NCBI GenBank assembly: GCA_963813415.1
Contig: CAWEYW010000007.1
Location: forward strand, 372,001 to 436,000
Reading direction: 5' to 3'
Length of the DNA: 64,000 nucleotides
DNA from: CAIWHR01 sp963813415
GTDB lineage: Bacteria > Pseudomonadota > Gammaproteobacteria > Burkholderiales > Casimicrobiaceae
Below, piece by piece: positions 1 through 8,250 of this stretch (position 1 is its first letter; each line of letters starts with the position of its first letter). The position numbers were made by a program, and so were the translations under genes. The notes beneath the pieces are model-generated. The model had not been told where the DNA came from. It did no database searches and worked only from the letters and a program-made list of their open reading frames with translations.

Positions 1-63
1 AGCGCGGGTGCTGAGGCGCAGACCGCGGCGCTGCTGGTGCCGCCTGCGCCACGCCGACGATGA
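1..63 (+). other. Possible 3' end of an upstream gene
   Basis: The first 60 bases read in frame 1 as an alanine/proline-rich tail ending APRRR followed by TGA at 61-63. Only about 20 residues are visible, so the family cannot be named. Genes just upstream of ntrB in related bacteria are often glnA or a small DUF4124 protein with a proline-rich tail, but nothing here proves either. An overlapping reading from GTG at 8 runs into ntrB, so this tail may not be a gene. Confidence 0.25.
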
Positions 64-118
64 GGCGGGCGCAGATATTGCTAACCATCCAGTACTGGCT
101 CCTGCCCGCTGCGACCCC

Positions 119-1216
119 GTGAATTTCGGCGATCTCCCCACCCTCGCGCACGACGACATGCAGAGCGCGTATCGCGGCCTCGATCTGCTTGCCACCGCCG
201 TCCTTGTGCTCGGCGAAGGCGAGCGCATCGTGTATGCGAACCCGGCGGCGGAGAACCTCTTCGAAGTGTCGCGCAAGCAGCTCGTCGAGCGCGCGCCTGC
301 CGAGCTGTTCGGTGACGCGGCGGGCCTGCTCGCGGCGATCGCCAAGGCGGAGGCGAGCGGCGCGTCGTACACCGAGCAGGAACTCGAGATCGCGGCACCG
401 CGGCAGAAGCTCCATCTGACGTGCACCGTCTCGCCGGTCGACCTGCCCGACGCACGGCTGGTCATGGAGTTCCGCCATATCGACCAGCAGCTCAAGATCG
501 CCCGCGAAGAGCGCCTGCTCGAGCAGCAGCAGGCGAACCGCGAGCTGATCCGCAGTCTCGCGCACGAGATCAAGAATCCGCTGGGTGGAATCCGCGGCGC
601 GGCGCAGCTGCTCGAGCACGAGCTCGACCGGCCGCAGCTCATCGAGTACACGCAGGTCATCATCGGCGAGGCTGACCGCCTGCAATCGCTGGTCAACCGC
701 CTGCTCACGCCGCATCGGCTGCCGCGCTTCCGGCCGACCAACATCCACGAGCTGCTGGTGCGCGTGAAAGGCGTAGTGCAGGCGGAATTCCCGCAGGTGA
801 GCATCGTTCCCGACTTCGACATCAGCCTGCCGGATTTCGAGGCCGACCCCGAGCAGCTCATGCAGGCGATTCTCAACGTGGTGCGCAACGCGGCCCAGGC
901 GGTCACCGGCGCGACCGCCGATCCCCGGATCCGCATCACGACGCGTGTCGCGCGTTACGTGACGCTCGCCAGGAAGCGCCACCGTCTCGCGCTGTCGCTC
1001 GCGATCGCCGACAACGGACCCGGGATCCCCGAGACGATCCGCGATCGCATCTTCTATCCGCTGGTATCCGGGCGCGAAGGCGGCAGCGGCCTCGGGCTGA
1101 CCATCGCCCAGACATTCATCGCGCAGCACAACGGGACCATCGAATGCCAGAGCATCCCCGGCAACACCGTCTTCACCATCGTGCTGCCGCTGGAGTCCGC
1201 GCGCGCGCAAAATTGA
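119..1216 (+). CDS. glnL: Nitrogen regulation sensor histidine kinase NtrB
   Basis: Cytosolic histidine kinase/phosphatase that controls NtrC in response to nitrogen status through PII. The order is an N-terminal PAS domain (beginning near LLATAVLVLGEGERIVYANP), a dimerisation/phosphoacceptor helix with the H-box LAHEIKNPLGGIRGAAQLL, then a GHKL ATPase domain with N-box NVVRNAAQAV, G1 box DNGPGIP and G2 box GGSGLGLTIAQ. It has no transmembrane segment, as expected for NtrB. The start is uncertain. GTG at 119 gives 365 residues and coding-like codons up to ATG 158, which is the alternative; the far upstream GTG at 8 looks unlikely. It lies 16 bases before ntrC and is surely co-transcribed with it. 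Confidence 0.9.
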   Translation: MNFGDLPTLAHDDMQSAYRGLDLLATAVLVLGEGERIVYANPAAENLFEVSRKQLVERAPAELFGDAAGLLAAIAKAEASGASYTEQELEIAAPRQKLHLTCTVSPVDLPDARLVMEFRHIDQQLKIAREERLLEQQQANRELIRSLAHEIKNPLGGIRGAAQLLEHELDRPQLIEYTQVIIGEADRLQSLVNRLLTPHRLPRFRPTNIHELLVRVKGVVQAEFPQVSIVPDFDISLPDFEADPEQLMQAILNVVRNAAQAVTGATADPRIRITTRVARYVTLARKRHRLALSLAIADNGPGIPETIRDRIFYPLVSGREGGSGLGLTIAQTFIAQHNGTIECQSIPGNTVFTIVLPLESARAQN

Positions 1217-1232
1217 ACCGGAGGGACGGGCG

Positions 1233-2696
1233 ATGAACGCGATCACTTACGAGCCAGCGCGCAGCACGGCCATGAAGCCCGTGTGGATCGTCGACGACGA
1301 TCGCTCCATCCGCTGGGTGCTGGAGAAGGCGCTCGCGCGCGAATCCATCGCGTACCGGACCTTTGCCTCCGTGTACGAGGTGCTGCAGGCGCTCGCGCAC
1401 AGCCAGCCGCAGGTGATCGTCTCCGACATCCGCATGCCGGGCGAATCGGGGCTCGTGCTCCTCAACAAGGTCAAGGAGCAGTACCCGCACATTCCGGTCA
1501 TCATCATGACCGCCTACTCGGACCTCGACAGTGCGGTCTCCGCGTTCCAGGGCGGCGCGTTCGAGTACCTGCCCAAGCCGTTCGACGTCGACCATGCCGT
1601 CGCGCTCATCCGCCGCGCGAGCGCCGAACCCCATGTGCAGAGCGCGCCTGCAGCGGGCATCGCGGAAACGCCGGAGATGCTCGGGCAGGCGCCGGCGATG
1701 CAGGAGGTGTTTCGCGCCATCGGCCGGCTCTCGCAGTCGAGTGCGACGGTGCTCATCACCGGCGAATCCGGGACCGGCAAGGAGCTCGTCGCCCGCGCCC
1801 TGCATCGGCACAGTCCGCGTGCCGCGGGCCCGTTCGTGGCCATCAATACCGCCGCCATTCCCAAGGACCTGCTGGAGTCGGAGCTCTTCGGTCACGAGCG
1901 CGGCGCGTTCACCGGCGCACAGGCCTCGCGGCGGGGGCGCTTCGAGCAGGCTGAAGGCGGCACCCTCTTCCTGGACGAAATCGGCGACATGCCGGCGGAT
2001 CTGCAGGTGCGGCTGTTGCGCGTGCTCGCCGACGGCGAGTACTACCGCGTCGGCGGCCACGCGCCGCAAAAGGCGAACGTGCGCGTCATCGCGGCGACGC
2101 ACCAGAACCTCGAGGAGCGCGTGCGCCTGGGGCTCTTTCGGGAGGACCTCATGCACCGGCTCAATGTCGTGCGCCTGCGCCTGCCGCCGCTGCGCGAGCG
2201 GCAGGAGGACATACCCCTGCTCACCCGGCATTTCCTGCAGAAGAGCGCCCGCGACCTGGCCGTGGAGCCGAAGGTGCTGTCCGATGCGGCGCTGAAGGCC
2301 CTGCAGGGGTTCGCCTTCCCGGGCAACGTGCGCCAGCTCGAGAACATCTGTCACTGGCTGACCGTGATGGCGCCGGGCCAGCGCGTCGAGCCTGCCGATC
2401 TTCCACCGGAGCTGCAGGAAAGCTCCCATGAAGCTCCCGGTACCGGTGAAGGGAGCTGGCGCACCGCACTCGATCGCGAGCTCGCGCAAGCGCTGACGCG
2501 AGGCGAGCGCGCGGTAGGCGATCGCCTCGAGAAGGAGTTCGAGAAGATCCTGATCCTGCGTGCCCTCGCGCACACCGGTGGGCATCGCATGGAAGCAGCA
2601 CAGTGGCTGGGCTGGGGGCGCAACACGTTGACGCGCAAGATCCAGGAGCTCGGCCTCGAGCCCGAGCTGCGCAAGGGCACCGTCCGCGCCGGCTAG
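1233..2696 (+). CDS. glnG: Nitrogen regulation response regulator NtrC (sigma-54 activator)
   Basis: DNA-binding activator of sigma-54 promoters that is phosphorylated by NtrB. It has a receiver domain (WIVDDDRS acidic pocket, phosphoacceptor Asp in VSDIRMPGESG), then an AAA+ domain with Walker A GESGTGKE, the sigma-54-contacting loop ERGAFTGA and Walker B LFLDEIGDM, then a Fis-type helix-turn-helix at the C-terminus (HRMEAAQWLGWGRNTLTRKI). Its 487 residues are typical. ATG 1233 is chosen because GGAGGG lies about 7 bases upstream. ATG 1272, which would begin MKPVWIVDDD, is the alternative and resembles the usual NtrC N-terminus. Confidence 0.95.
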   Translation: MNAITYEPARSTAMKPVWIVDDDRSIRWVLEKALARESIAYRTFASVYEVLQALAHSQPQVIVSDIRMPGESGLVLLNKVKEQYPHIPVIIMTAYSDLDSAVSAFQGGAFEYLPKPFDVDHAVALIRRASAEPHVQSAPAAGIAETPEMLGQAPAMQEVFRAIGRLSQSSATVLITGESGTGKELVARALHRHSPRAAGPFVAINTAAIPKDLLESELFGHERGAFTGAQASRRGRFEQAEGGTLFLDEIGDMPADLQVRLLRVLADGEYYRVGGHAPQKANVRVIAATHQNLEERVRLGLFREDLMHRLNVVRLRLPPLRERQEDIPLLTRHFLQKSARDLAVEPKVLSDAALKALQGFAFPGNVRQLENICHWLTVMAPGQRVEPADLPPELQESSHEAPGTGEGSWRTALDRELAQALTRGERAVGDRLEKEFEKILILRALAHTGGHRMEAAQWLGWGRNTLTRKIQELGLEPELRKGTVRAG

Positions 2697-2701
2697 CGCG
2701 T

Positions 2702-2731
2702 CGCCGCGACCGCGAGCATCGCGGGTCGGCG
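2702..2731. terminator. Stem-loop between convergent ntrC and algJ-like genes
   Basis: The 36 bases between the two convergent stops contain an imperfect G+C-rich inverted repeat (CGCCG..ACC.GCGA against TCGC.GGT.CGGCG). There is no T-tract on either side. It may act as a bidirectional transcript end, but it could also be chance in such GC-rich DNA. Confidence 0.3.
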
Positions 2732-2732
2732 C

Positions 2733-3899
2733 TCAGCGCACGGGGTCGACGAGGAGCGCGTGCATCGTCCGCTCCACGAATTCCTCGATGACCACGTCGG
2801 GATGCTCGCGCTCGATGTCGGCCCTGGTCATGCGATGACCGGCGAAATACACCACGCGCCGGAAGTTCTCCGATAGCGGCGGGATGAGCGCATCCATCAT
2901 GGAATCGCGGTAGACCACGGCGCGCGGCAGACCGGCGCGTGCGCAACCCATGACGACCGGTTCGATGGGATCGACGATGGGTCGCGCACAGCGGCGGCTC
3001 GGATCACCGAGGATCTTGCCGAGCGGCAACCGGTCGTCCTCGCGAAACCATTCCGGCAAGCCGAGCATATCCGCGAGGTCGCCGCTATATACGTCACCCG
3101 GTTCGTACGGTGGTCGCTCGGCCGGGACATGCGGCGCTGTGGGCAGCGCGCGTTGCACGGCCATCATCAGGAGGTCGTAGGCGACGATCGCGCCCTCGTA
3201 GTTCCAGTGCGAATCGGTGCGGAAGTAGACCTGCGCATGCGCCTTCGCGGCCTCGAGCGCGGCGCGCGGATCGATCACCTGCACTTCCGGGTGTTGCGCG
3301 AGTGCCTCGAACAGCCGGTCGAGGCGCGTTTGCGGCGCCCGGCGCACCCATGGCGGCAGATGCTCCGCATACACGGTCGCCTTGTCGGGCACGATCAGTA
3401 CGAAATACGGGATGCCTCGCTCTGCCAGGAACTGCTGGCGTCGCGCGAGCTCGGCCGCGATCGCGGCGGGTTGCTCCGGCGGGTACGGCACGATGCCGCG
3501 GAAATCGCGGTCGATCGCGTGCTCGTCCTCGCCGCGAAAGAACAGCCAGCCGTCATTGCCGAGCAGCACTTTGGCCACGGGTGACACGTGCAGACCCACG
3601 GCCAGGATCCAGTGATGCAGTCGCACCAGGCGGTCGCGGCCACCGAAGCGGTCCGCGAATGCGGCTTCGAACCGCCTGCTCCACGTGCGCGCCTCTTCCC
3701 ATGAGCGCGGCGCCTCCGGCCATGTTGCCGTCGTGCGGTTCTCGAAGCGCGTCACGGCGACATCGCGGTTCCGCCAGGCGCCGAAGAGCGCAAGCGCCAG
3801 GACGACGATCGCGAGCAGCGTAACGGCGACGTCGCGCGAAGGGTGCGCAGAAGATGCCGCGGGCGGCACGGCGGTAGCGACGAGCGCATCGGCGCGCAT
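2733..3899 (-). CDS. AlgJ/AlgX-like SGNH acetyltransferase accessory protein
   Basis: Probable periplasmic, membrane-anchored O-acetyltransferase of the AlgJ/DltD-like SGNH group, working with the MBOAT protein encoded just upstream. The N-terminus has one membrane segment (VTLLAIVVLALALFGAW). Downstream are the Asp-His motif TDSHWNYEGA and, near the C-terminus, the candidate serine motif VYRDSMMDALIPP, in the order expected for these enzymes. The reading frame continues far upstream, but ATG 3899 is preferred: it lies two bases after the MBOAT stop and gives a normal 388 residues. The rest of an alginate cluster is absent, so the acetylated polymer is unknown. Confidence 0.75.
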   Translation of the reverse strand: MRADALVATAVPPAASSAHPSRDVAVTLLAIVVLALALFGAWRNRDVAVTRFENRTTATWPEAPRSWEEARTWSRRFEAAFADRFGGRDRLVRLHHWILAVGLHVSPVAKVLLGNDGWLFFRGEDEHAIDRDFRGIVPYPPEQPAAIAAELARRQQFLAERGIPYFVLIVPDKATVYAEHLPPWVRRAPQTRLDRLFEALAQHPEVQVIDPRAALEAAKAHAQVYFRTDSHWNYEGAIVAYDLLMMAVQRALPTAPHVPAERPPYEPGDVYSGDLADMLGLPEWFREDDRLPLGKILGDPSRRCARPIVDPIEPVVMGCARAGLPRAVVYRDSMMDALIPPLSENFRRVVYFAGHRMTRADIEREHPDVVIEEFVERTMHALLVDPVR

Positions 3900-3901
3900 G
3901 C

Positions 3902-5332
3902 TCAGAAGCGGAAGTAGATGAACGGGTTGTAGGTGCCCGCCGCGAGCCACGCGGCAGCAGCAAGAGACACGGCCCCCAGCCACAACGAATCGGCAGCCAG
4001 GACGATTGCCCGCGAGGGGCCGTGCGCCATCGTGCGCTCGCGCCACGCGCTGACGGTGGCCGCGAAAGGCATCGAACCGATGATGCCCGCGGCGAGTGCC
4101 AGCAGCAATTGCGCATCGAGATATTCGGCAATCGTGATCCGCACGGGATCTCCCGATGCCGCGCCGAGGAGCGCGCGATAGAAGGCCGCCGCGTGCGGCA
4201 GCGTGTCGGCACGAAAGAGCACCCACCCTGCCATCACTACCGCGAGCGCATAGACATGCGCCAGCGGCCGCAGCCGCTCGAGTGCGCGCGTGAAGCCCGT
4301 CCGCTCCAGCACCAGGAACACGCCGTGCCACGCACCCCACAGCACGAAATTCCAGCTCGCCCCGTGCCAGAGCCCGCAGAGCAGGAAGACGATGACGAGA
4401 TTGGCGTACGCGCGCGCCCGTCCGGCGCGGTTACCGCCGAGCGGAATGTAGACGTAGTCGCGAAACCAGTTCGACAGCGAGATGTGCCAGCGCCGCCAGA
4501 ACTCGCGTATGGAAGCCGCGATGTACGGGTAGTTGAAGTTCTCCAGGATGCGGAAGCCGAACAGGCGCATGAGCCCGATCGCCATGTCCGAGTAGCCGGA
4601 GAAATCGAAGTAGATCTGCAGCGTGTAGCAGACGAGCCCGAGCCACGCGACCGGCGTCGTCAGGTCGGCAGCCGGCAGCGCGAAGATCCGGTCGGCGACG
4701 GCGCCAAGCGTGTTGGCGATCAGGACCTTCTTGCCGAGCCCGATCACGAACCGCCGCACGCCATAGGCGAAATCGGCGAGCCGTTGCGGATGATCCGAAA
4801 GCTGCCCGGCGATATCGCGCCAGCGGATGATCGGCCCGGCGATGAGCTGCGGAAAGAGCAGGATGTAGAGCGCGAAGCTCGTGATGCGCCGCTCGGCGTG
4901 GGCGTTGCGCTTGTACACGTCGACGACATACGAGATCGCGTGGAAGGTGAAGAAGGAAATGCCCAGGGGGAGCGGGAGGGCGCTGAGGGCGATGCCCGCG
5001 TGCCCGAGCGAGCGCAGCAGAGCATCAGCGTTCGCGCTGACGAAGCCCGCGTACTTGAATACCGCGAGCGCAGCCAGGTTCGCGGTGACCGCGACGACCA
5101 GCCAGCGCCGCCGCGTACCCGGGGCCACGGCACGCGCAATCGCCAGCCCGAATGTCCAGTTGGCGAGCACCGACCCCAGCACCAGCAGGACCATTGCGCC
5201 TTCGCCCCAGACGTAGAAGACCAGGCTCGCAACCAGCAGCACGGCGTTGCGTGCGCGAGCCGGGACGAGCGCGTACGCCGCGAGCGTCAGCGGCAGAAAG
5301 CAGAACAGGAAGAAAGGCGATGCGAAGACCAC
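3902..5332 (-). CDS. MBOAT-family membrane O-acyltransferase (AlgI-like)
   Basis: Polytopic inner-membrane acyltransferase that moves acyl groups across the membrane for polysaccharide O-acetylation. At 476 residues it is the usual AlgI length. It begins with the AlgI-like FASPFFLFCFLPLTLAAY and contains the family signature FDFSGYSDMAIGLMRLFGF, the NFNYPY segment and the conserved catalytic-histidine region LLCGLWHGASWNFVLWGAWH. The start is GTG 5332 with no clear Shine-Dalgarno. A TAGACT box on the same strand (5361-5356) could be the -10 element. It is followed at two bases by the AlgJ-like gene, a typical AlgI-AlgJ pairing. Confidence 0.85.
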   Translation of the reverse strand: MVFASPFFLFCFLPLTLAAYALVPARARNAVLLVASLVFYVWGEGAMVLLVLGSVLANWTFGLAIARAVAPGTRRRWLVVAVTANLAALAVFKYAGFVSANADALLRSLGHAGIALSALPLPLGISFFTFHAISYVVDVYKRNAHAERRITSFALYILLFPQLIAGPIIRWRDIAGQLSDHPQRLADFAYGVRRFVIGLGKKVLIANTLGAVADRIFALPAADLTTPVAWLGLVCYTLQIYFDFSGYSDMAIGLMRLFGFRILENFNYPYIAASIREFWRRWHISLSNWFRDYVYIPLGGNRAGRARAYANLVIVFLLCGLWHGASWNFVLWGAWHGVFLVLERTGFTRALERLRPLAHVYALAVVMAGWVLFRADTLPHAAAFYRALLGAASGDPVRITIAEYLDAQLLLALAAGIIGSMPFAATVSAWRERTMAHGPSRAIVLAADSLWLGAVSLAAAAWLAAGTYNPFIYFRF

Positions 5333-5392
5333 GGCGTAGAGGCGCGAGCGCGCGGAGTCTAGCAGGGCGGCGTGGCGACGTCTGGGCGCGCC

Positions 5393-5420
5393 GCCCCGGT
5401 CGTGCGGCCCCGGTCGTGCG
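5393..5420. repeat. Perfect 14-bp tandem duplication
   Basis: The unit GCCCCGGTCGTGCG occurs twice head to tail (5393-5406 and 5407-5420) in the 218-base gap between the MBOAT gene and the DUF4124-glutaredoxin gene. It looks like a simple slippage duplication. The rest of this gap shows no gene; it should hold the promoter of the MBOAT-AlgJ pair. Confidence 0.7.
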
Positions 5421-5550
5421 GGACGCGGGTCGCCGGGACCGTTCAGCGATACCCGCGACAGGGATCAGCCGAGGCGATCGGATTTTCCTGAATGGAGGTC
5501 GCCGCCAGGAACGAGGGGTGCTGGCCGGTCGGCGGCGGCCGTGATGCGGG

Positions 5551-6156
5551 TCAGTTCTTCGGGTAACCGCCACCGACGGCGGCGGGCACCGCGGCCGGCT
5601 CGGCGCGTGCCGGCGCTTCAGGTGCCTTCGGCGTGAGGGGGGCAATGGGGCGCTGCTTGGCCGGGATCGACTTCGGGTAGCCGGCCTCGTCGAGCATGGC
5701 GTGCCAGCGTGGCTCGTTGTAGCCCTTGGCGACGAGCTTGTCGCCGACCTGCAGGACGGGCGCCGTCATCTCGCCGGTGAGCGCTTTCAGCCGTTCGGCG
5801 CCCTTGGCTTCCTCGACGTTCACCTGCGTGAACGGAATGCCGCGTCGATTGAGCAAGGCCTCGGCCATCTGGCAGATCTCGCCGCATGCGAAGGTGTACA
5901 GCGTCACCGGAAAATTCTCCGACGCGTTGCGTGCCGCCAGCGGAAGCGCATCGTTCTCGATGAAGTTCGCGCCGAGCCTCTTGGGCTGCACGTCCTTCGC
6001 GGCGCCGGGAGGCGGCCGGTCCGAGTACACGACGCGGCCGTCGGGGTCAGTGTAGCGATACACCTGCTGCCCCTGTGCAAGCACGCCCGCGCACAGCAGC
6101 GCGGCGACGGCGGCGCAGATCAGCGCCGGCACACGGGACCGGATGGGACGAGTCAT
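5551..6156 (-). CDS. DUF4124 and glutaredoxin-like domain protein, exported
   Basis: A 201-residue predicted periplasmic protein. It has a signal peptide (VPALICAAVAALLCAGVLAQG), then a DUF4124 segment (QQVYRYTDPDGRVVYSDRPPP), then a glutaredoxin-like fold (VTLYTFACGEICQMAEALLN ... TAPVLQVGDKLVAKGY) and a proline/alanine-rich tail. The presumed redox cysteines are spaced CxxxC (CGEIC), not the classical CxxC. Whether it is an active thiol enzyme or a binding module cannot be told. It sits 11 bases downstream of the oligopeptidase gene on the same strand. Confidence 0.75.
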   Translation of the reverse strand: MTRPIRSRVPALICAAVAALLCAGVLAQGQQVYRYTDPDGRVVYSDRPPPGAAKDVQPKRLGANFIENDALPLAARNASENFPVTLYTFACGEICQMAEALLNRRGIPFTQVNVEEAKGAERLKALTGEMTAPVLQVGDKLVAKGYNEPRWHAMLDEAGYPKSIPAKQRPIAPLTPKAPEAPARAEPAAVPAAVGGGYPKN

Positions 6157-6167
6157 CGCTCCTCCTT

Positions 6168-8231
6168 CTAGGGCGGGGTCACCATTCCATTATGCCGGAG
6201 CAGTGCATCGATCCGCGGCGGCCGTCCGCGGAACGCTATGAATGACTCGATAGCCGGTCGGCTGCCGCCTTGCGCCAGCACTTCCTCACGGAACCGCGAG
6301 CCCGCTTCGGCCGACAGCACGCCGGTTTCCTCGAACAAGCTGTAGGCGTCAGCCGAGAGCACCTCGGCCCATTTGTAGCTGTAATAGCCTGCCGCATAGC
6401 CGCCGGCGAAGATATGCCCGAACGCGTGCATGAACCGATCGTAGTCGGGCCGGGGGATCACGGCGACCTCGTCGCGCACGGTGTCGAGCACCGCCTGGGG
6501 CGACACCCAGTCGCTGCCGCCGTACGGGTCGTACGCGGAATGCAGCAGCATGTCGAACAGCGCGAGCTCGAGCTGGCGCACCGTCGCGAGCCCGCTCTGG
6601 AAGTTCCTGGCGGCGAGCATCCGGTTGAACAAGGCATGCGGCAGCGGCTCGCCGGTGTCGACGTGCGCGGTCATGTGCCTGACCACGTCCCATTCCCAGC
6701 AGAAGTTCTCCATGAACTGGCTGGGCAGCTCGATCGCATCCCACTCCACGCCCTGGATGCCGGACACGCCCGCGACCTCGACCCGCGTCAGCAACTGGTG
6801 CAGGCCGTGGCCGAACTCGTGGAAGATGGTGATGACCTCGTCGTGCGTGAACGTCGCCGGCTTGCCCGCGACGGGTGCGGAAAGATTGCAGGTGATGTAG
6901 GCGACCGGATGCTGGATGCGCCCATCGATGCGCCGGCGGTTGATCGCATCGTCCATCCATGCGCCGCCCTGCTTGCCGTTGCGCGCATAGTTGTCGAGAT
7001 AGAACTGGCCGATGAGCGCCTCGTCGCGGTCGACGATGTCGAAGAAACGCACGCTCGGATGCCACGTCGGCGCCGCGGACTCGCGGATACGGATGCCGTA
7101 GATGCTCTCGACGACGCGGAAGAGTCCGGCGAGGACTTTCGGCTCCGGGAAGTACTGCCGTACTTCCTGCTCCGAGAACGCGTAGCGCTTGGCCTTGAGC
7201 TTTTCGGAAGCGTAGGCGATGTCCCACGCCTGCAGCTCGTCGAGCCCGAGATCGGTGCGGGCGAATGCCACGAGCTCGGCATAGTCGCGCTGCGCGAAGG
7301 GCTTCGCGCGCTGTGCGAGATCGCGCAGGAACCCGAGCACCTCGTCGGAGCTCGCCGCCATCTTGGGCACGAGCGACACTTCCGCGTAGTTGCGGTAGCC
7401 GAGGAGCTGGCTCTCTTCGTGCCGGAGCTTGAGGATCTCGCCGATGACCGGCGTGTTGTCCCATTCAGGCCTCGCGCCGAGGTCCGAGGCGAGGGTCACG
7501 AAGCCGCGATGCATCGTCGCGCGCAGTGTGCGGCTTTCCGCGTACTGCATCACCGGCAGGTAGCACGGCATGTGCAGCGTGAGCTTCCACCCGTCCTTGC
7601 CGTCCGTCGCGGCGGCGGCCCGGGCTTCCTCGATCACGTCCTGGGGCACGCCCGCGAGGTCCTTCTCGTCGTGTACGTACAGCGTCCAGTCGTTGGTGGC
7701 ATCGAGGACGTGGTCGTCGAACTGTGCGCACAGCGTGGCGAGCGCCTCCTGCAACGCCTTGAAGCGCGCCTTGCGATCGTCGGGCAGCTCCGCGCCACCG
7801 AGGCGAAAATCGCGCAGCTCGTTGTCGAGGAGCTTGCGCCGCGCGGGATCGAGCTGCCCGAAGGCCGGCGACTCGCGCAACGCGCGGTAGCGTCCGTACA
7901 GGCGCAGGTCCTGCGCGAGGTCCGTGTAGAAGGCGGTGATGCGCGGCAGGTTGCCGTTGTACGCGTCGCGCAGCTCGGGGGTGCTGACGACGGCATTCAG
8001 GTGGCGCACTGCACCCCAGGCGCGCTCGAGATGGTCGAGCGCCTCGGTGAGCGGCTCGACCACGTTGTCCCAGGTCGGCGCACCACGGTCGTGGGCGGCG
8101 GTTTCGACCGCCGTGCGGGCCTGCTCGAGCAGCGTGTCGAGGGCCGGGGTGACGTGCGCGGGCTCGATGCGATCGAACTGCGGCAGGCCGGAGAAGTCGA
8201 GCAGGGGATTGGTGCTGACGGGGGCGTCCAT
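6168..8231 (-). CDS. prlC: Oligopeptidase A (M3 family zinc metallopeptidase)
   Basis: Cytoplasmic zinc peptidase that degrades short peptides, including released signal peptides. It is 687 residues long, the usual length for the family. The zinc site is the HEXXH motif in TIFHEFGHGLHQLL, and the downstream glutamate region GVEWDAIELPSQFMENFCWE is conserved. The C-terminus FGHIFAGGYAAGYYSYKWAE is characteristic of the thimet/oligopeptidase A group. The start ATG 8231 gives the expected N-terminus (NPLLDFSGLPQFDRI). It is last but one in a minus-strand run amgK-murU-prlC-DUF4124, with gaps of only 9 to 19 bases. Confidence 0.95.
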   Translation of the reverse strand: MDAPVSTNPLLDFSGLPQFDRIEPAHVTPALDTLLEQARTAVETAAHDRGAPTWDNVVEPLTEALDHLERAWGAVRHLNAVVSTPELRDAYNGNLPRITAFYTDLAQDLRLYGRYRALRESPAFGQLDPARRKLLDNELRDFRLGGAELPDDRKARFKALQEALATLCAQFDDHVLDATNDWTLYVHDEKDLAGVPQDVIEEARAAAATDGKDGWKLTLHMPCYLPVMQYAESRTLRATMHRGFVTLASDLGARPEWDNTPVIGEILKLRHEESQLLGYRNYAEVSLVPKMAASSDEVLGFLRDLAQRAKPFAQRDYAELVAFARTDLGLDELQAWDIAYASEKLKAKRYAFSEQEVRQYFPEPKVLAGLFRVVESIYGIRIRESAAPTWHPSVRFFDIVDRDEALIGQFYLDNYARNGKQGGAWMDDAINRRRIDGRIQHPVAYITCNLSAPVAGKPATFTHDEVITIFHEFGHGLHQLLTRVEVAGVSGIQGVEWDAIELPSQFMENFCWEWDVVRHMTAHVDTGEPLPHALFNRMLAARNFQSGLATVRQLELALFDMLLHSAYDPYGGSDWVSPQAVLDTVRDEVAVIPRPDYDRFMHAFGHIFAGGYAAGYYSYKWAEVLSADAYSLFEETGVLSAEAGSRFREEVLAQGGSRPAIESFIAFRGRPPRIDALLRHNGMVTPP

Positions 8232-8250
8232 GGGGTCCTGGAAGGAAGTT

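Noticed and set aside
1173..2585. 470-codon open frame antisense to ntrC
   Set aside because: It mirrors ntrC exactly on the other strand. Its Arg/His/Leu-heavy composition is typical of antisense frames in GC-rich DNA, and ntrC is certain.
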